Source: an uncultured Oscillospiraceae bacterium (GTDB lineage Bacteria > Bacillota > Clostridia > Oscillospirales > Oscillospiraceae). From it: a DNA stretch of 64,000 nt. The translations under genes and the position numbers were made by a program. This document shows positions 24,810 through 33,924 of the stretch, in pieces. Numbering within the stretch: the stretch's first letter is position 1; each line of letters starts with the position of its first letter. The notes beneath the pieces are model-generated. The model was not told where the DNA came from and searched no databases. It saw only the letters and a list, made by a program, of their open reading frames with translations. The stretch lies in assembly GCA_900768135.1 (NCBI GenBank), contig CAAGBT010000065.1, positions 1-64,000 on the forward strand. Direction: 5' to 3'.

Positions 24810-25808
24810 TTACTTCAGGCTCTCGGCGACTGCAACGGCCACGGCGACGGTGGCGCCGACCATGGGGTTGTTGCCCATGCCCAGGAAGCCCATCATCTCC
24901 ACGTGCGCAGGCACGGAGGAGGAACCGGCGAACTGCGCGTCGGAATGCATGCGGCCCATGGTATCGGTCATGCCGTAGGAGGCGGGGCCGGCGGCCATGT
25001 TGTCCGGATGCAGGGTACGGCCCGTGCCGCCGCCGGAGGCGACGGAGAAGTACTTCTTGCCCTGCTCGATGCACTCTTTCTTGTAGGTGCCGGCAACAGG
25101 GTGCTGGAAGCGGGTCGGGTTGGTGGAGTTACCGGTGATGGAAACGTCCACGCCCTCGGAATGCATGATGGCCACGCCCTCGCGGACGTCGTCAGCGCCG
25201 TAGCAGCGCACGTCGGCGCGCTCGGTCTCGCTGTAGCGGATCTCGCGCACGATGCTCAGCTTGCCGGTGAAGTAGTCGAACTGCGTCTGCACATAGGTGA
25301 AGCCGTTGATGCGGGAGATGATCTGAGCGGCGTCCTTGCCGAGGCCGTTCAGGATGACGCGCAGAGGCTCCTTGCGGGCCTTGTTGGCGTTGCGGACGAT
25401 GCCGATCGCGCCCTCAGCGGCGGCGAAGGACTCGTGACCGGCGAGGAAGGCGAAGCACTTCGACTCGTCGGACAGCAGCATCGCGCCGAGGTTGCCGTGG
25501 CCCAGACCGACCTTGCGGTCCTCGGCGACGGAGCCGTCGATGCAGAAGGACTGCAGACCCACGCCGATCATCTTGGCGGCTTCGGCAGCGGACTTCACGC
25601 CCGCCTTGATGGCGATCGCCGCGCCGACGGTGTACGCCCAGCAGGCGTTTTCAAAGCAGATGGGCTGGATGCCCTTGACGATCTCATACGGGTCAAAGCC
25701 CTTGGCCTTGCAGATCTCGCGGCACTCTTCGACGGAAGAGATACCGTACTGAGCGAGGACGCCGTTGATCTTGTCGATCCTTCTCTCGTAGTTTTCAAAT
25801 AAAGCCAT
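24810..25808 (-). CDS. GGGtGRT family protein
   Basis: The 332-residue protein carries the name-giving motif GGGTGRTLHPDNMAAGP near residue 265 and the MGFLGMGNNPMVGATVAVAVAVAESLK-type C-terminus (here MGFLGMGNNPMVGA). It also has several Cys residues (SVEECREICKAKG, CFENACWAY, SFCIDG). The family is found mainly in anaerobic Firmicutes and related groups, and its function is unknown. The Gly-rich end is predicted as hydrophobic but short. It follows the NifU-like scaffold gene after 18 bases, and this pairing is a recurrent one, suggesting a joint role in Fe-S or metal cofactor handling. That role is inference. Confidence 0.88.
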   Translation of the reverse strand: MALFENYERRIDKINGVLAQYGISSVEECREICKAKGFDPYEIVKGIQPICFENACWAYTVGAAIAIKAGVKSAAEAAKMIGVGLQSFCIDGSVAEDRKVGLGHGNLGAMLLSDESKCFAFLAGHESFAAAEGAIGIVRNANKARKEPLRVILNGLGKDAAQIISRINGFTYVQTQFDYFTGKLSIVREIRYSETERADVRCYGADDVREGVAIMHSEGVDVSITGNSTNPTRFQHPVAGTYKKECIEQGKKYFSVASGGGTGRTLHPDNMAAGPASYGMTDTMGRMHSDAQFAGSSSVPAHVEMMGFLGMGNNPMVGATVAVAVAVAESLK

Positions 25809-25826
25809 TGTTTCGTCCTCCCTTCC

Positions 25827-26519
25827 TTATTCCTGACGCGGGTCGATGTACTTCGCCGCGTTATCCCACTGACCGTAGTGACCCTTGGCCTTTTCCAGCG
25901 CTTCGTTGGCGTCGATGCCCTTTTTAATGAAGTCCATCATCTTGCCGAGGTTGATGAACTCGTAGCCAACGATCTCGTTCTCCTTGTTGAGCGCGACGCG
26001 GGAGCAGTAGCCCTCGGCCATCTCAAGGTAACGGGGACCCTTCTCGGCGGTGGCGAACATCGTGCCGACCTGAGAGCGCAGACCCTTGCCGAGATCCTCA
26101 AGCGAAGCACCGACGGCGAGGCCGTCTTCAGAGAAGGCGGACTGCGTGCGGCCGTAAACGATCTGCAGGAACAGCTCACGCATGGCGGTGTTGATGGCGT
26201 CGCACACAAGGTCGGTGTTCAGCGCTTCGAGAATCGTCTTGCCGATCAGGATCTCGGAAGCCATGGCGGCGGAATGCGTCATGCCCGAGCAGCCGATGGT
26301 CTCGACAAGTGCCTCCTGAATGACGCCCTCCTTGACGTTGAGCGTCAGCTTGCAGGCGCCCTGCTGGGGCGCACACCAGCCGATGCCGTGGGTAAAGCCG
26401 GAAATATCGGCGATCTGCTTGGCCTGGACCCACTTGCCCTCCTCGGGAATGGGCGCAGGGCCATGATATGCGCCCTTGGCGACCGGGCACATATGCTGGA
26501 CTTCGGTCGTATAAATCAT
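25827..26519 (-). CDS. NifU/IscU-like iron-sulfur cluster assembly scaffold protein
   Basis: The 230-residue start at 26519 is favoured because AAGGA lies 8 bases upstream; an ATG three codons earlier touches that site. The central part resembles the NifU N-terminal scaffold fold with cysteines in WCAPQQGACKL, ETIGCSGMTHSAAM and DLVCDAIN, the three-Cys pattern expected of IscU-like scaffolds. The C-terminal half (about 120-230) is an extension not found in IscU; it has FSEDGLAVGASLEDLGKGLRS. It is the first gene of a two-gene operon with the GGGtGRT gene and has its own promoter with an overlapping inverted repeat. Role as Fe-S scaffold is inferred from the family. Confidence 0.85.
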   Translation of the reverse strand: MIYTTEVQHMCPVAKGAYHGPAPIPEEGKWVQAKQIADISGFTHGIGWCAPQQGACKLTLNVKEGVIQEALVETIGCSGMTHSAAMASEILIGKTILEALNTDLVCDAINTAMRELFLQIVYGRTQSAFSEDGLAVGASLEDLGKGLRSQVGTMFATAEKGPRYLEMAEGYCSRVALNKENEIVGYEFINLGKMMDFIKKGIDANEALEKAKGHYGQWDNAAKYIDPRQE

Positions 26520-26579
26520 AGCTGTCATCCTTTCTTATCCTCTGTCTCCGCAGGTGCGGGACATTTCATACATACCGAC

Positions 26580-26608
26580 ACTATAGCAAACAGCGCCGCT
26601 TTTTGCAA
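26580..26608 (-). promoter_or_regulatory. Sigma-A promoter of the scaffold-GGGtGRT operon
   Basis: On the minus strand TTGCAA and TATAGT are exactly 17 bases apart; a TGC before the -10 adds an extended -10. Confidence 0.7.
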
Positions 26609-26616
26609 GGCAAAAA
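26600..26616. promoter_or_regulatory. Inverted repeat over the -35 of the scaffold-GGGtGRT promoter
   Basis: Perfect 7-base arms TTTTTGC and GCAAAAA are separated by AAG and cover the -35 hexamer, the usual place for a repressor site. Confidence 0.5.
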
Positions 26617-26664
26617 ACGGAAATCGCGCCAAAAAGCGCTTTTGCACACGGTATTTGGCAAGTA

Positions 26665-26691
26665 AAAAGCCGGCGGAAAATTTTCCGCCGG
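26665..26691 (-). terminator. Terminator at the end of the division/cell wall cluster
   Basis: On the minus strand the 22-base palindrome at 26670-26691 (arm CCGGCGGAAAA) is followed by CTTTTTAC. It lies about 45 bases past the murG stop. Confidence 0.75.
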
Positions 26692-26735
26692 TTCCGCTGC
26701 GTCAAGCCGCCTCCCTTATCTGCGCCCGCTGCGTC

Positions 26736-27857
26736 CTATCGCACCAGAGACATGACGGTATCGTAGATGCGCTGCGTGGCGTCGCGGATGCCAAGGTGCA
26801 ACATATTTTCCGACATCTGCGCAAGGCGCGGCGCATCGCGCAGCAGCCCCGCCGCAGCGGCAAAAAGCGTTTTGCCGTCCACCTCCTGCTCGGGAAGCAC
26901 CAGCGCCGCGCCGTGATCGCCGAGCAGCGCCGCATTTTTTTCCTGATGGTGATTCGTCACATTGGGCGATGGCACCAGGATAGCGGGAACGCCGAGCGCC
27001 GTCAGCTCGCTGAGCGTGGACGCGCCCGCCCGGCAGATGACAAGATCCGCTGCGCGCATGACGGCCGCCATATCGTAAATATACTCGCACACCTCAATGG
27101 CGGGATGTGCGGCGGGGTCGAAGCCGCGCTCGCGCATCCACCCCTGCATATCGTTCCAGCAGATCTCGCCCACGCCGTGGACATGATGGAACGGCTCGCG
27201 CGCGCCTTCGAGCGCGAGAAAGTCCGCCATGACGCGGTTCATGCCGCTGGAGCCGAGGCTGCCCCAGAACGAAACGATCAGAGGGCGGCCGTCGTCCACG
27301 CCGAGTCTCGCCTTCGCCTGCGGTTTCGTCAGCTCAAAGAAATCGCCGCGCACGGGCGTGCCGGTCACGACCACTTTCTCAGGGCGCTTGTAGTGCGCGC
27401 GGCAGTCTTCAAAGCCGACCATAATGCGGTCGCAGTACGGCTCAAGCTGGCGCGTAGTAAGGCCGGGGACGATATTTGACTCGTGTACCGCCGTGGGAAC
27501 GCCCGCCTTTGCGCCGTAGCGCACGAGCGGATAGCTCGCATAGCCGCCGGTGCCAACGATGAGATCCGGCTTGAAATCGTTCAGAATGGCGTTTGCTTTC
27601 CGCTCGGCGTGCGCAAGGTTTTTGAGCGAGACAAGGTTGTGCCGGATCTCCGCAGGCCGGAACGAGCGGTGGAACGAGGAAATATTCACCGTGCGGAAGA
27701 GATAGTCCGTATGCGCGATCAGGTCGCGCTCCAGTCCGCGCTCCGCGCCGACGAAAAGAATGTCCGTGTCCGCGTTCTTCTGCTTCATATAGCCCGCCAG
27801 CGCAAGCGCGGGGTTCACATGGCCCGCCGTGCCGCCGCAGGTAAAGATGACCTTCAT
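26736..27857 (-). CDS. murG: MurG, UDP-GlcNAc:lipid I N-acetylglucosaminyltransferase
   Basis: The 373-residue GT28 protein begins FTCGGTAGHVNPALALA, the donor-binding glycine loop, and has the GTGGYASYPL and HESNIVPGLTTR segments of the acceptor domain. The C-terminal domain carries CRAGASTLSELTALGVPAILVPSPN, the UDP-GlcNAc site. It adds GlcNAc to lipid I on the inner membrane face, making lipid II. It is the last gene of the dcw-type cluster, 19 bases behind the ftsW-like gene. Confidence 0.95.
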   Translation of the reverse strand: MKVIFTCGGTAGHVNPALALAGYMKQKNADTDILFVGAERGLERDLIAHTDYLFRTVNISSFHRSFRPAEIRHNLVSLKNLAHAERKANAILNDFKPDLIVGTGGYASYPLVRYGAKAGVPTAVHESNIVPGLTTRQLEPYCDRIMVGFEDCRAHYKRPEKVVVTGTPVRGDFFELTKPQAKARLGVDDGRPLIVSFWGSLGSSGMNRVMADFLALEGAREPFHHVHGVGEICWNDMQGWMRERGFDPAAHPAIEVCEYIYDMAAVMRAADLVICRAGASTLSELTALGVPAILVPSPNVTNHHQEKNAALLGDHGAALVLPEQEVDGKTLFAAAAGLLRDAPRLAQMSENMLHLGIRDATQRIYDTVMSLVR

Positions 27858-27875
27858 AAAGCCCGCCTCTCCTTT

Positions 27876-29060
27876 CTACCTCATCTGGCGCGAGACGCTC
27901 AGCACAATGCCGATCTCGGCCAGCTGCACCGCGAGCGCCGTGCCGCCGTAACTGAAAAAGGGCAGCGAGATTCCGGTGTTTGGAATCAGGTTGGACACGA
28001 CCGCAATATTGAGAAACACCTGCAGGGCGATCTGCGTGGTCACGCCGATGGCAAGAAGGCTCCCAAAGCGGTCGCGCGCGTGAAGAGCGATCCAGTAGCC
28101 GCGAATGATGAGCAGCGCAAACAGCGCCATGATGATCGTTGCGCCCACAAGCCCCAGCTCCTCGCAGATGATGGCGAAGATGAAATCGTTATGCTCCTCG
28201 GGCAGGAAGAGGAACTTCTGCCGGCTCTTTCCAAGTCCCACGCCGAACAGACCGCCCGAGGCAATGGAGAGCAGGCTCTGGCGGATCTGGTAGCCTCCTT
28301 CCTTCATCCATTTTTCATTGAGCGGATCAAGCCATATGGGGATGCGCCCGGAATTGTAAGTAATGACGCCTGTGAAGAAGCAATACGCCACCACCCCCAC
28401 GGCCAGCACGCCGGCAATGACCCAGCCGCGGTGGATCCCGCCGGCATACATCATCGCCGCGCCGATGCCGACGATCAGCACCAGACCGGAAAAATGCGGC
28501 TCGAGCCACATGAGGCCCCCGATAATCCCGAGGATGGCCGCATATGGGATAATGCCGTAGCGCAGCGTGCGCATTTTATCTTTCTTTTTGGAAATGCTGT
28601 CGGCAAAAAAGAGGATCACGCCGACCTTGGCGATTTCGGACGGCTGAAACTGAAGCGAGGATGTGACGCGGATCCAGCGCTGCGCGCCGTGGGTCAGCTT
28701 ACCCGTGCCGATGCCGGGAATGAGCACGAGGATCAGCAGCATGATGGATGCAAGCAGCGCAAGCTTTGCAACGGCCCGGTAGCGCTCGTAGTTGATCTTG
28801 CCGATGACGAACATCGCCGCAACGCCCAGCAGCGCAAAGGCCCCCTGGCGGACGATATAATAGGATGGATCGCCCTTTTCATAATAGGCGGAGGGAAAGC
28901 TTGCCGAAAAGAGCATCAGCAACCCCACGCCCAGCAGCGAAAACACCAGCAGCAGAAAGGGCGTGTCGATCGGCCCGCGGCCCGCCTCGCGTGCGGCGGC
29001 CTCAATGGCCTTTGCGCGCTCACGCTGCTCCTGCCGCAGCAGGCGCTCTTCCCTGGTCAT
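27876..29060 (-). CDS. ftsW: SEDS glycosyltransferase FtsW/SpoVE
   Basis: The 394-residue polytopic protein shows the SEDS family features: a first helix with LLVFSLLGVGLLMLFSAS, the WIRVTSSLQFQPSEIAKVG loop, the GLGKSRQKFLFLPEEHNDFIFAIICEELGL extracellular segment (in parts) and the C-terminal ISLPFFSYGGT motif. SEDS proteins polymerise lipid II together with a class B penicillin-binding protein, here the one encoded at 31620-33851. FtsW (division) and SpoVE (spore cortex) cannot be separated by sequence alone. The N-terminus has a Lys/Arg/Glu-rich cytoplasmic stretch of about 35 residues. Confidence 0.93.
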   Translation of the reverse strand: MTREERLLRQEQRERAKAIEAAAREAGRGPIDTPFLLLVFSLLGVGLLMLFSASFPSAYYEKGDPSYYIVRQGAFALLGVAAMFVIGKINYERYRAVAKLALLASIMLLILVLIPGIGTGKLTHGAQRWIRVTSSLQFQPSEIAKVGVILFFADSISKKKDKMRTLRYGIIPYAAILGIIGGLMWLEPHFSGLVLIVGIGAAMMYAGGIHRGWVIAGVLAVGVVAYCFFTGVITYNSGRIPIWLDPLNEKWMKEGGYQIRQSLLSIASGGLFGVGLGKSRQKFLFLPEEHNDFIFAIICEELGLVGATIIMALFALLIIRGYWIALHARDRFGSLLAIGVTTQIALQVFLNIAVVSNLIPNTGISLPFFSYGGTALAVQLAEIGIVLSVSRQMR

Positions 29061-29099
29061 GCCGTTCTCCTCCCTTCCGCTCCAATGCTTCGATAAATT

Positions 29100-30089
29100 T
29101 TAGAAGTGATACCGGCCCATCACGCCGAACAGCGCCGCCATACAGCACAGCGCGCTCACGGTGGTAAAGATCGCCACGAGCTTCACCTCGCTCCAGCCGC
29201 ACAGCTCAAAGTGATGGTGCAGCGGTGCCATTTTGAACAGGCGCTTACCGTGCGTGGCTTTAAAGTAACCGACCTGCAGAATGTCGGACAGCGTTTCGCA
29301 GATGTAGACGAAGCCGACGGGAACAAGGATGAGCGGCATATCGTAGGCGAATGCGAGTGCCGCGACCGTACCGCCGAGGAAAAGCGAGCCGGTATCGCCC
29401 ATAAAGACCTTTGCGGGGTGAAAATTGTAGATCAGGAAGCCGAGAAGTCCCCCGACGAGCGCGGCGGAGTAGACGCCGAGCTGCTCGTAGCTCTGCCACC
29501 ACACGGCAAGCACGGAAAAGAACAGGCCGACCGGCACCGTCACGCTGGCGGCAAGTCCGTCGATACCGTCGGTAATATTGACGGCGTTGACCGTGCCGAC
29601 GATAACGAAGGCCGCAAAAACCATGTAGACCGGCCAGCTCATCACCAGGCTCACATTGAAAAAGGGAACATAAAGATTCGGCGTGAGCATTCCCTCAAAG
29701 CGCATCAGGCAGAGAAACGCAACGGCGGCGGCAAGCTGAAGCAGAAATTTCTGAAGGGCCGTGAGGCCGAGATTCTGCTTGTGCTTTACCTTTTCAAAGT
29801 CGTCCAGAAAGCCGATGCCGCCGAAGATCAGCGCAAAGAAAAAGATGTAAAGGTGCTTCCAGTCGCCCGCAAGCATTCCCTGCCACCCGCAGATCAGGAT
29901 GGCGACAAGGATGCCGAGGATAAACATCAGGCCGCCCATTGTGGGCGTGCCGGCCTTGCCGGCGTGCCAGGTGGGGCCGTCCTCGCGGATGCTCTGTCCC
30001 GCCTTCAGCTTGCGCAGCTCAGGGATCAGATACCTTCCCGTGACCGCAGAGACCGCAAAGCTCACAATGGCTGCTATGATGATCTTCAT
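29100..30089 (-). CDS. mraY: MraY, phospho-N-acetylmuramoyl-pentapeptide transferase
   Basis: The 329-residue membrane protein has the MraY hallmarks: GPTWHAGKAGTPTMGGLMF early on, the NAVNITDGIDGLA motif with catalytic aspartates, KVFMGDTGSLFLGG and the MAPLHHHFELCGWSEVKLV histidine cluster. It joins UDP-MurNAc-pentapeptide to undecaprenyl phosphate, forming lipid I. Its start lies within murE: the two genes overlap by 71 bases in different frames, an unusually long overlap. Confidence 0.95.
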   Translation of the reverse strand: MKIIIAAIVSFAVSAVTGRYLIPELRKLKAGQSIREDGPTWHAGKAGTPTMGGLMFILGILVAILICGWQGMLAGDWKHLYIFFFALIFGGIGFLDDFEKVKHKQNLGLTALQKFLLQLAAAVAFLCLMRFEGMLTPNLYVPFFNVSLVMSWPVYMVFAAFVIVGTVNAVNITDGIDGLAASVTVPVGLFFSVLAVWWQSYEQLGVYSAALVGGLLGFLIYNFHPAKVFMGDTGSLFLGGTVAALAFAYDMPLILVPVGFVYICETLSDILQVGYFKATHGKRLFKMAPLHHHFELCGWSEVKLVAIFTTVSALCCMAALFGVMGRYHF

Positions 30090-31575
30090 GTTCGTTTTCC
30101 CTGGCCGGATCTCCGGCTTCCTTCCTTTGTTCTTGCGCGAATACTTCGCGCACGATCTCCCTCTCGTCGAGGTGGTATTTTGTCGTTCCGATCTCCTGAT
30201 AGGTCTCGTGTCCCTTGCCGCACAGGACGATCATATCTCCCGCCGCTGCCTCGCGCATGGCAAAGCCGATCGCCTTGCGGCGGTCCTCGATAACGGCAAA
30301 GGGCGTGCGGCTGTCGAGAATGCCGGGGAGGATGCCGCGCAGGATGGCATAGGGATCCTCCGTGCGGGGATTGTCGCTCGTGAGAACGAGAAAGTCCGCG
30401 AGCGCTGCGGCAATGCGGCCCATGCGGGGACGCTTGGTTCTGTCGCGGTCGCCGCCGCAGCCGAACAGCGCAATAACGCGCCCATCGGCAAAGCCGCAGA
30501 CCGTGGAGAGGATATTTTTCAGCCCATCCGGCGTGTGGGCATAGTCGATGATGAGCGTATAGGGCGCGGGGAGCGGCACAACCTCGCAGCGTCCCCTGAC
30601 GCCCTGGCATTCCGCCAGCGCCTTTGCCGCATCGCGCAGCGGGACGCCGAGCGCACACACAGCGGAAAGCGCGGCAAGCGCATTATAAAGCGAAAATCCG
30701 CCGGGGATCATGATCTCCGTTTCCTCGTGATCCAGATCGGTGCAGGCGGTAAACCGGACGCGGTCGCTGTCATAGCGGGCGCGCCAGCCGACAAGATCGT
30801 TCGTCAGATCCTGGCCAAAGGTGACGCGCGTTCCGCAAAAGCGGGCCAGAAGGCGCGCCGTCCACGGATCGTCGCCGTTGACGCAGGCAATGTCGCACGC
30901 ATCGAAAAGGCGCGCCTTGGCATCGCAGTAGCTCTCCATCGTGCCGTGGTAGTCAAGATGATCCTGCGTGAGGTTGGTAAAAACGCCCGCACGGAAGCGA
31001 ATGCCATCCGTGCGGCGCTGCATGAGCGCATGGGATGAAACCTCCATCACCACATAGGCGCAGCCCGCATCGGCCATCTGCGCCAGCAGGCGCTGGACAG
31101 TGAGTGCATCGGGCGTGGTGCGGTCGGTGGGGATAATCGTCCCGCCGATCATATTGCAGTTCGTGCCGATCAGGCCGACACGGGCGGAAAGCGTCTTTTC
31201 CAGCAGCTGCTTGACGAGGTATGTCGTGGTCGTTTTCCCGTTCGTGCCGGTCACGCCGATAACGGTCAGTTTTCCCGCCGGAGTACCATACCATACCGCT
31301 GCGCAAAGTGCAAGCGCTTCGTGTACGTCCGGCACGAGGACGCAGGCAACGCCCTCTTCCGGCGGCCGCTCGCACACGGCGCAGACCGCGCCGCGCGCAA
31401 AGGCCTCGGCGATGTGGCCGTATCCGTCCTCCCTTTCGCCGGGAACAGCGAAAAAGAGGCTTCCCGCTTCCGCCGCGCGCGAATCGAGGGCGAGAGAAGC
31501 GATCTCCAAATCCTGCGGCGCGCGCAGTTCCTTTTCTTTCAGCGTGGAAACAAGTTCGGATAGAAGCGTTTTCAA
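30019..31575 (-). CDS. murE: MurE, UDP-MurNAc-tripeptide synthetase (meso-DAP type)
   Basis: No ATG fits the expected N-terminus; a TTG at 31575 (TTG AAA ACG) with GGAAGGG just upstream gives 518 residues starting MKTLLSEL. The frame stays open further upstream but that would run into the preceding gene. The ATP site GVTGTNGKTTTTYL, the MEVSSHALMQRR segment and the LTSDNPRTEDP motif are present; DNPR marks enzymes that add meso-diaminopimelate rather than lysine. It acts in the cytoplasm on UDP-MurNAc-dipeptide. The last 23 or so codons overlap mraY and encode a His/Cys-rich tail that is not part of the family fold. Confidence 0.92.
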   Translation of the reverse strand: MKTLLSELVSTLKEKELRAPQDLEIASLALDSRAAEAGSLFFAVPGEREDGYGHIAEAFARGAVCAVCERPPEEGVACVLVPDVHEALALCAAVWYGTPAGKLTVIGVTGTNGKTTTTYLVKQLLEKTLSARVGLIGTNCNMIGGTIIPTDRTTPDALTVQRLLAQMADAGCAYVVMEVSSHALMQRRTDGIRFRAGVFTNLTQDHLDYHGTMESYCDAKARLFDACDIACVNGDDPWTARLLARFCGTRVTFGQDLTNDLVGWRARYDSDRVRFTACTDLDHEETEIMIPGGFSLYNALAALSAVCALGVPLRDAAKALAECQGVRGRCEVVPLPAPYTLIIDYAHTPDGLKNILSTVCGFADGRVIALFGCGGDRDRTKRPRMGRIAAALADFLVLTSDNPRTEDPYAILRGILPGILDSRTPFAVIEDRRKAIGFAMREAAAGDMIVLCGKGHETYQEIGTTKYHLDEREIVREVFAQEQRKEAGDPARENEHEDHHSSHCELCGLCGHGKVSDP

Positions 31576-31619
31576 AAATCCCTTCCGGAGCTGTGTTTTG
31601 CTGTCTTTCGGGGGCGGGA

Positions 31620-33851
31620 TCAGTCGCGCACGGAGCTGTCGCTGAACTGAACGCGCACAACCGTACCCGCTTCCACCTCCGCGCCGGGTTCCACGCTCTG
31701 CGAGATGGCGCGCACGGAAGCGGAGCTGCGGTCTGTCGCGCCGGAAATGCTCATGATCAGTCCAGCGCTGACAAGCTTCTGATTGGCGGCGGAGGCGCTG
31801 TCGCCCACAACGTTGGGAACGATGCACTTATCGGTGGATTTCTCCGCGCCGAAGTAGAGGATGATCCCGGCGTTGTTCGGCACAATAGCGCCGCCGGCGG
31901 GCGTCTGATCGGTGACGATCTGCCCATCGCCGACGATGCGGCAGGAGAAGCCGCTCTCCTTCAGCCTGGCTTCCGCCGCCTCCTGCGCAAGGCCGATAAC
32001 GTTCGGCACGGTGGCGTCCGCGCCGACCAGCTCCTCGGCGGTGTAGCTCGGCTCGATGCCGAGATAGGGCAGGATCTCCGCCATAACGGTGCTGGCCACG
32101 GGCGCGACCATATTTCCGCCGGAAACATACGTTCCGGTGTCGCGGCTCGGCTCGTCGAGCGTAAGGAGCATCATGACCTGCGGATCATCCGCCGGGGCAT
32201 AGCACACGAACGAAACGATAACGCCGCCGCCGACTTTATCCGCCGTGCCGGTCTTTCCGCCGATGCGGTAGCCGGCGACCTGGCCGTTTTTTCCCGTGCC
32301 GTCCGTGACCTCGTATTCCATGATATCGCGCACAATGGCGGAGGTCTCTGCGGAAACGACCTGGCGGATGGGCGCGGCGTCGTGGCGGGAAACGGTGTTC
32401 CCGTCCTGATCGGTGATCTCCTCGACCAGATACGGCTGGTAAAGATAGCCGCCGTTGACACAGGCGCACTGAGCGGCAAGCAGCGCGATGGGCGTAACGT
32501 TGAAGTTCTGGCCAAAGGCGTAGCAGGCAAGGGCAAGGGTGGAATACTTGATCTCCTCGTTGACGAAGCCCTTTTCCTCGCCAGAGGTATCGATGCCGGT
32601 ATAATCGACCAGGCCAAAGTCCTTCATATACTGGTAGAATTTGGCGTTGCCGATGCGAAGGCCAATGTTGATAAAGGCGGGGTTGCAGGAGTTTGCAAAC
32701 GCCTGCGTCAGGTTCTGCCGGCCATGGCCGGGCGCGCGCTTGGAGCAGTTGATCGTCTCCCCCTCCACATTAACGCTGCCGCTGCAATAAAAAGAGGAGC
32801 TGAGATCGACCACGTTTTCCTCCAGCGCCATGGCAAGCGTCAGCGTTTTGAACGTGGAGCCGGGTTCATAGGTATCGTTGATGGCCTTGCTGCGCCACTG
32901 CTTGTTGCGCAGAGCCGATGCGTTTTCCAGGATCTCCTCCTCGCTCATCCCGGCGGTGAGAAAATCGTTATAGATCACGCCCGGGGAATTGAGGTCATAG
33001 GTCGGCAGCGACGCCATCGCCAGCACCGCGCCGGTATCGACGTCCATGACGATGCCGGTCGCGCCCTTGCCGGTGCCGAAGCGCGCCTCCAGCTCCTGCA
33101 CGCCCTTTTCAAGATAGTACTGAATGGTGGTGTCGAGCGTGGTATGCAGGTCGCAGCCGTCCTGCGCGTCGAAATACTGGTCGTACTGGTAAAGCACGGC
33201 GCGGCCGTCGCGGTCGCGCGCGGTGACGACCATCCCGCTCTCGCCGGTCAGCTCCTCGTTGTAGATGGCCTCCAAGCCATAGGCGCCGCCGGCGTCATTG
33301 GTAAAGCCGATGACCTGCGAGGCAAGCGTTCCCTTCGGATAGCCGCGCTTGCTGGTAGGCCGCAGAAACACGCCGCGGATATTGTTTTCGTTGATGAATT
33401 CGCGCACCTTATCCGCCGTTTCCTCTTCAACGCGCTCCCGGACCTTTTCGTACTGCGACCATGTTTTTTCCATCTTGGCAAGAAGGTCGGCTGCATCCAC
33501 ATCAAGGATCTCCGCAAGCGTGTTTGCAATCAGCTCCTGATCCTGCCCGTTTTCCACGATCTCCTTGGGCGAGAGGAAAATGTTCTCCGCCGTGTAGGAC
33601 ATGGCGAGGATCGTGCCGTTCCTGTCGTAAATGGTGCCGCGGCTCGCCTCCACGGTGGTGCGCAGCGTCTGCTGCCGGACGGCAAGATCCTGCAGCTCGT
33701 CGTGCCTGCTGATCTGCCAGTAGTAGAGCTTCCAGAACAGCGCCAGAAATGTGACGATGCCGAGTATCACGATGAGTACATACGTCCGGTCGCGGATGAT
33801 GCGGTTGGCGCGGCGGGCGGATTCCGGCCGTCTTTTCGGGGCCTGTGCCAC
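31620..33851 (-). CDS. Class B penicillin-binding protein with two PASTA domains (SpoVD/FtsI type)
   Basis: The 743-residue protein has one membrane helix (about 23-41), a dimerisation domain and a transpeptidase domain with STFK (Ser332), SCN (388-390) and KTGT (Lys533). Two PASTA domains lie at the C-terminus (about 603-660 and 670-740; both with VPNVxG starts). It cross-links septal or forespore peptidoglycan as partner of the SEDS protein encoded further downstream. Two PASTA domains resemble vegetative PBP2x/Pbp2B; SpoVD of Bacillus has one. Being the only such gene in the cluster, it may serve both septation and sporulation; that is inference. Confidence 0.92.
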   Translation of the reverse strand: MAQAPKRRPESARRANRIIRDRTYVLIVILGIVTFLALFWKLYYWQISRHDELQDLAVRQQTLRTTVEASRGTIYDRNGTILAMSYTAENIFLSPKEIVENGQDQELIANTLAEILDVDAADLLAKMEKTWSQYEKVRERVEEETADKVREFINENNIRGVFLRPTSKRGYPKGTLASQVIGFTNDAGGAYGLEAIYNEELTGESGMVVTARDRDGRAVLYQYDQYFDAQDGCDLHTTLDTTIQYYLEKGVQELEARFGTGKGATGIVMDVDTGAVLAMASLPTYDLNSPGVIYNDFLTAGMSEEEILENASALRNKQWRSKAINDTYEPGSTFKTLTLAMALEENVVDLSSSFYCSGSVNVEGETINCSKRAPGHGRQNLTQAFANSCNPAFINIGLRIGNAKFYQYMKDFGLVDYTGIDTSGEEKGFVNEEIKYSTLALACYAFGQNFNVTPIALLAAQCACVNGGYLYQPYLVEEITDQDGNTVSRHDAAPIRQVVSAETSAIVRDIMEYEVTDGTGKNGQVAGYRIGGKTGTADKVGGGVIVSFVCYAPADDPQVMMLLTLDEPSRDTGTYVSGGNMVAPVASTVMAEILPYLGIEPSYTAEELVGADATVPNVIGLAQEAAEARLKESGFSCRIVGDGQIVTDQTPAGGAIVPNNAGIILYFGAEKSTDKCIVPNVVGDSASAANQKLVSAGLIMSISGATDRSSASVRAISQSVEPGAEVEAGTVVRVQFSDSSVRD

Positions 33852-33883
33852 AGTGGATCGTCCTCCTCTTGTAAAGATGAAAC

Positions 33884-33910
33884 AAGGAGTAAGGAAGCTC
33901 CTTACTCCTT
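33884..33910. other. Perfect hairpin between ftsL-like and penicillin-binding protein genes
   Basis: Twelve-base perfect arms (AAGGAGTAAGGA and its complement) enclose a three-base loop. It is not followed by a T-run on the minus strand, so full termination is unlikely; attenuation or RNA processing inside the cluster is possible. Confidence 0.5.
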
Positions 33911-33924
33911 ATGTATAGCTTCGC

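Noticed and set aside
31576..31827. Upstream extension of murE to an ATG inside the penicillin-binding protein gene
   Set aside because: The extra residues are Arg-rich and unrelated to MurE, while the TTG at 31575 has a ribosome site and gives the normal N-terminus.
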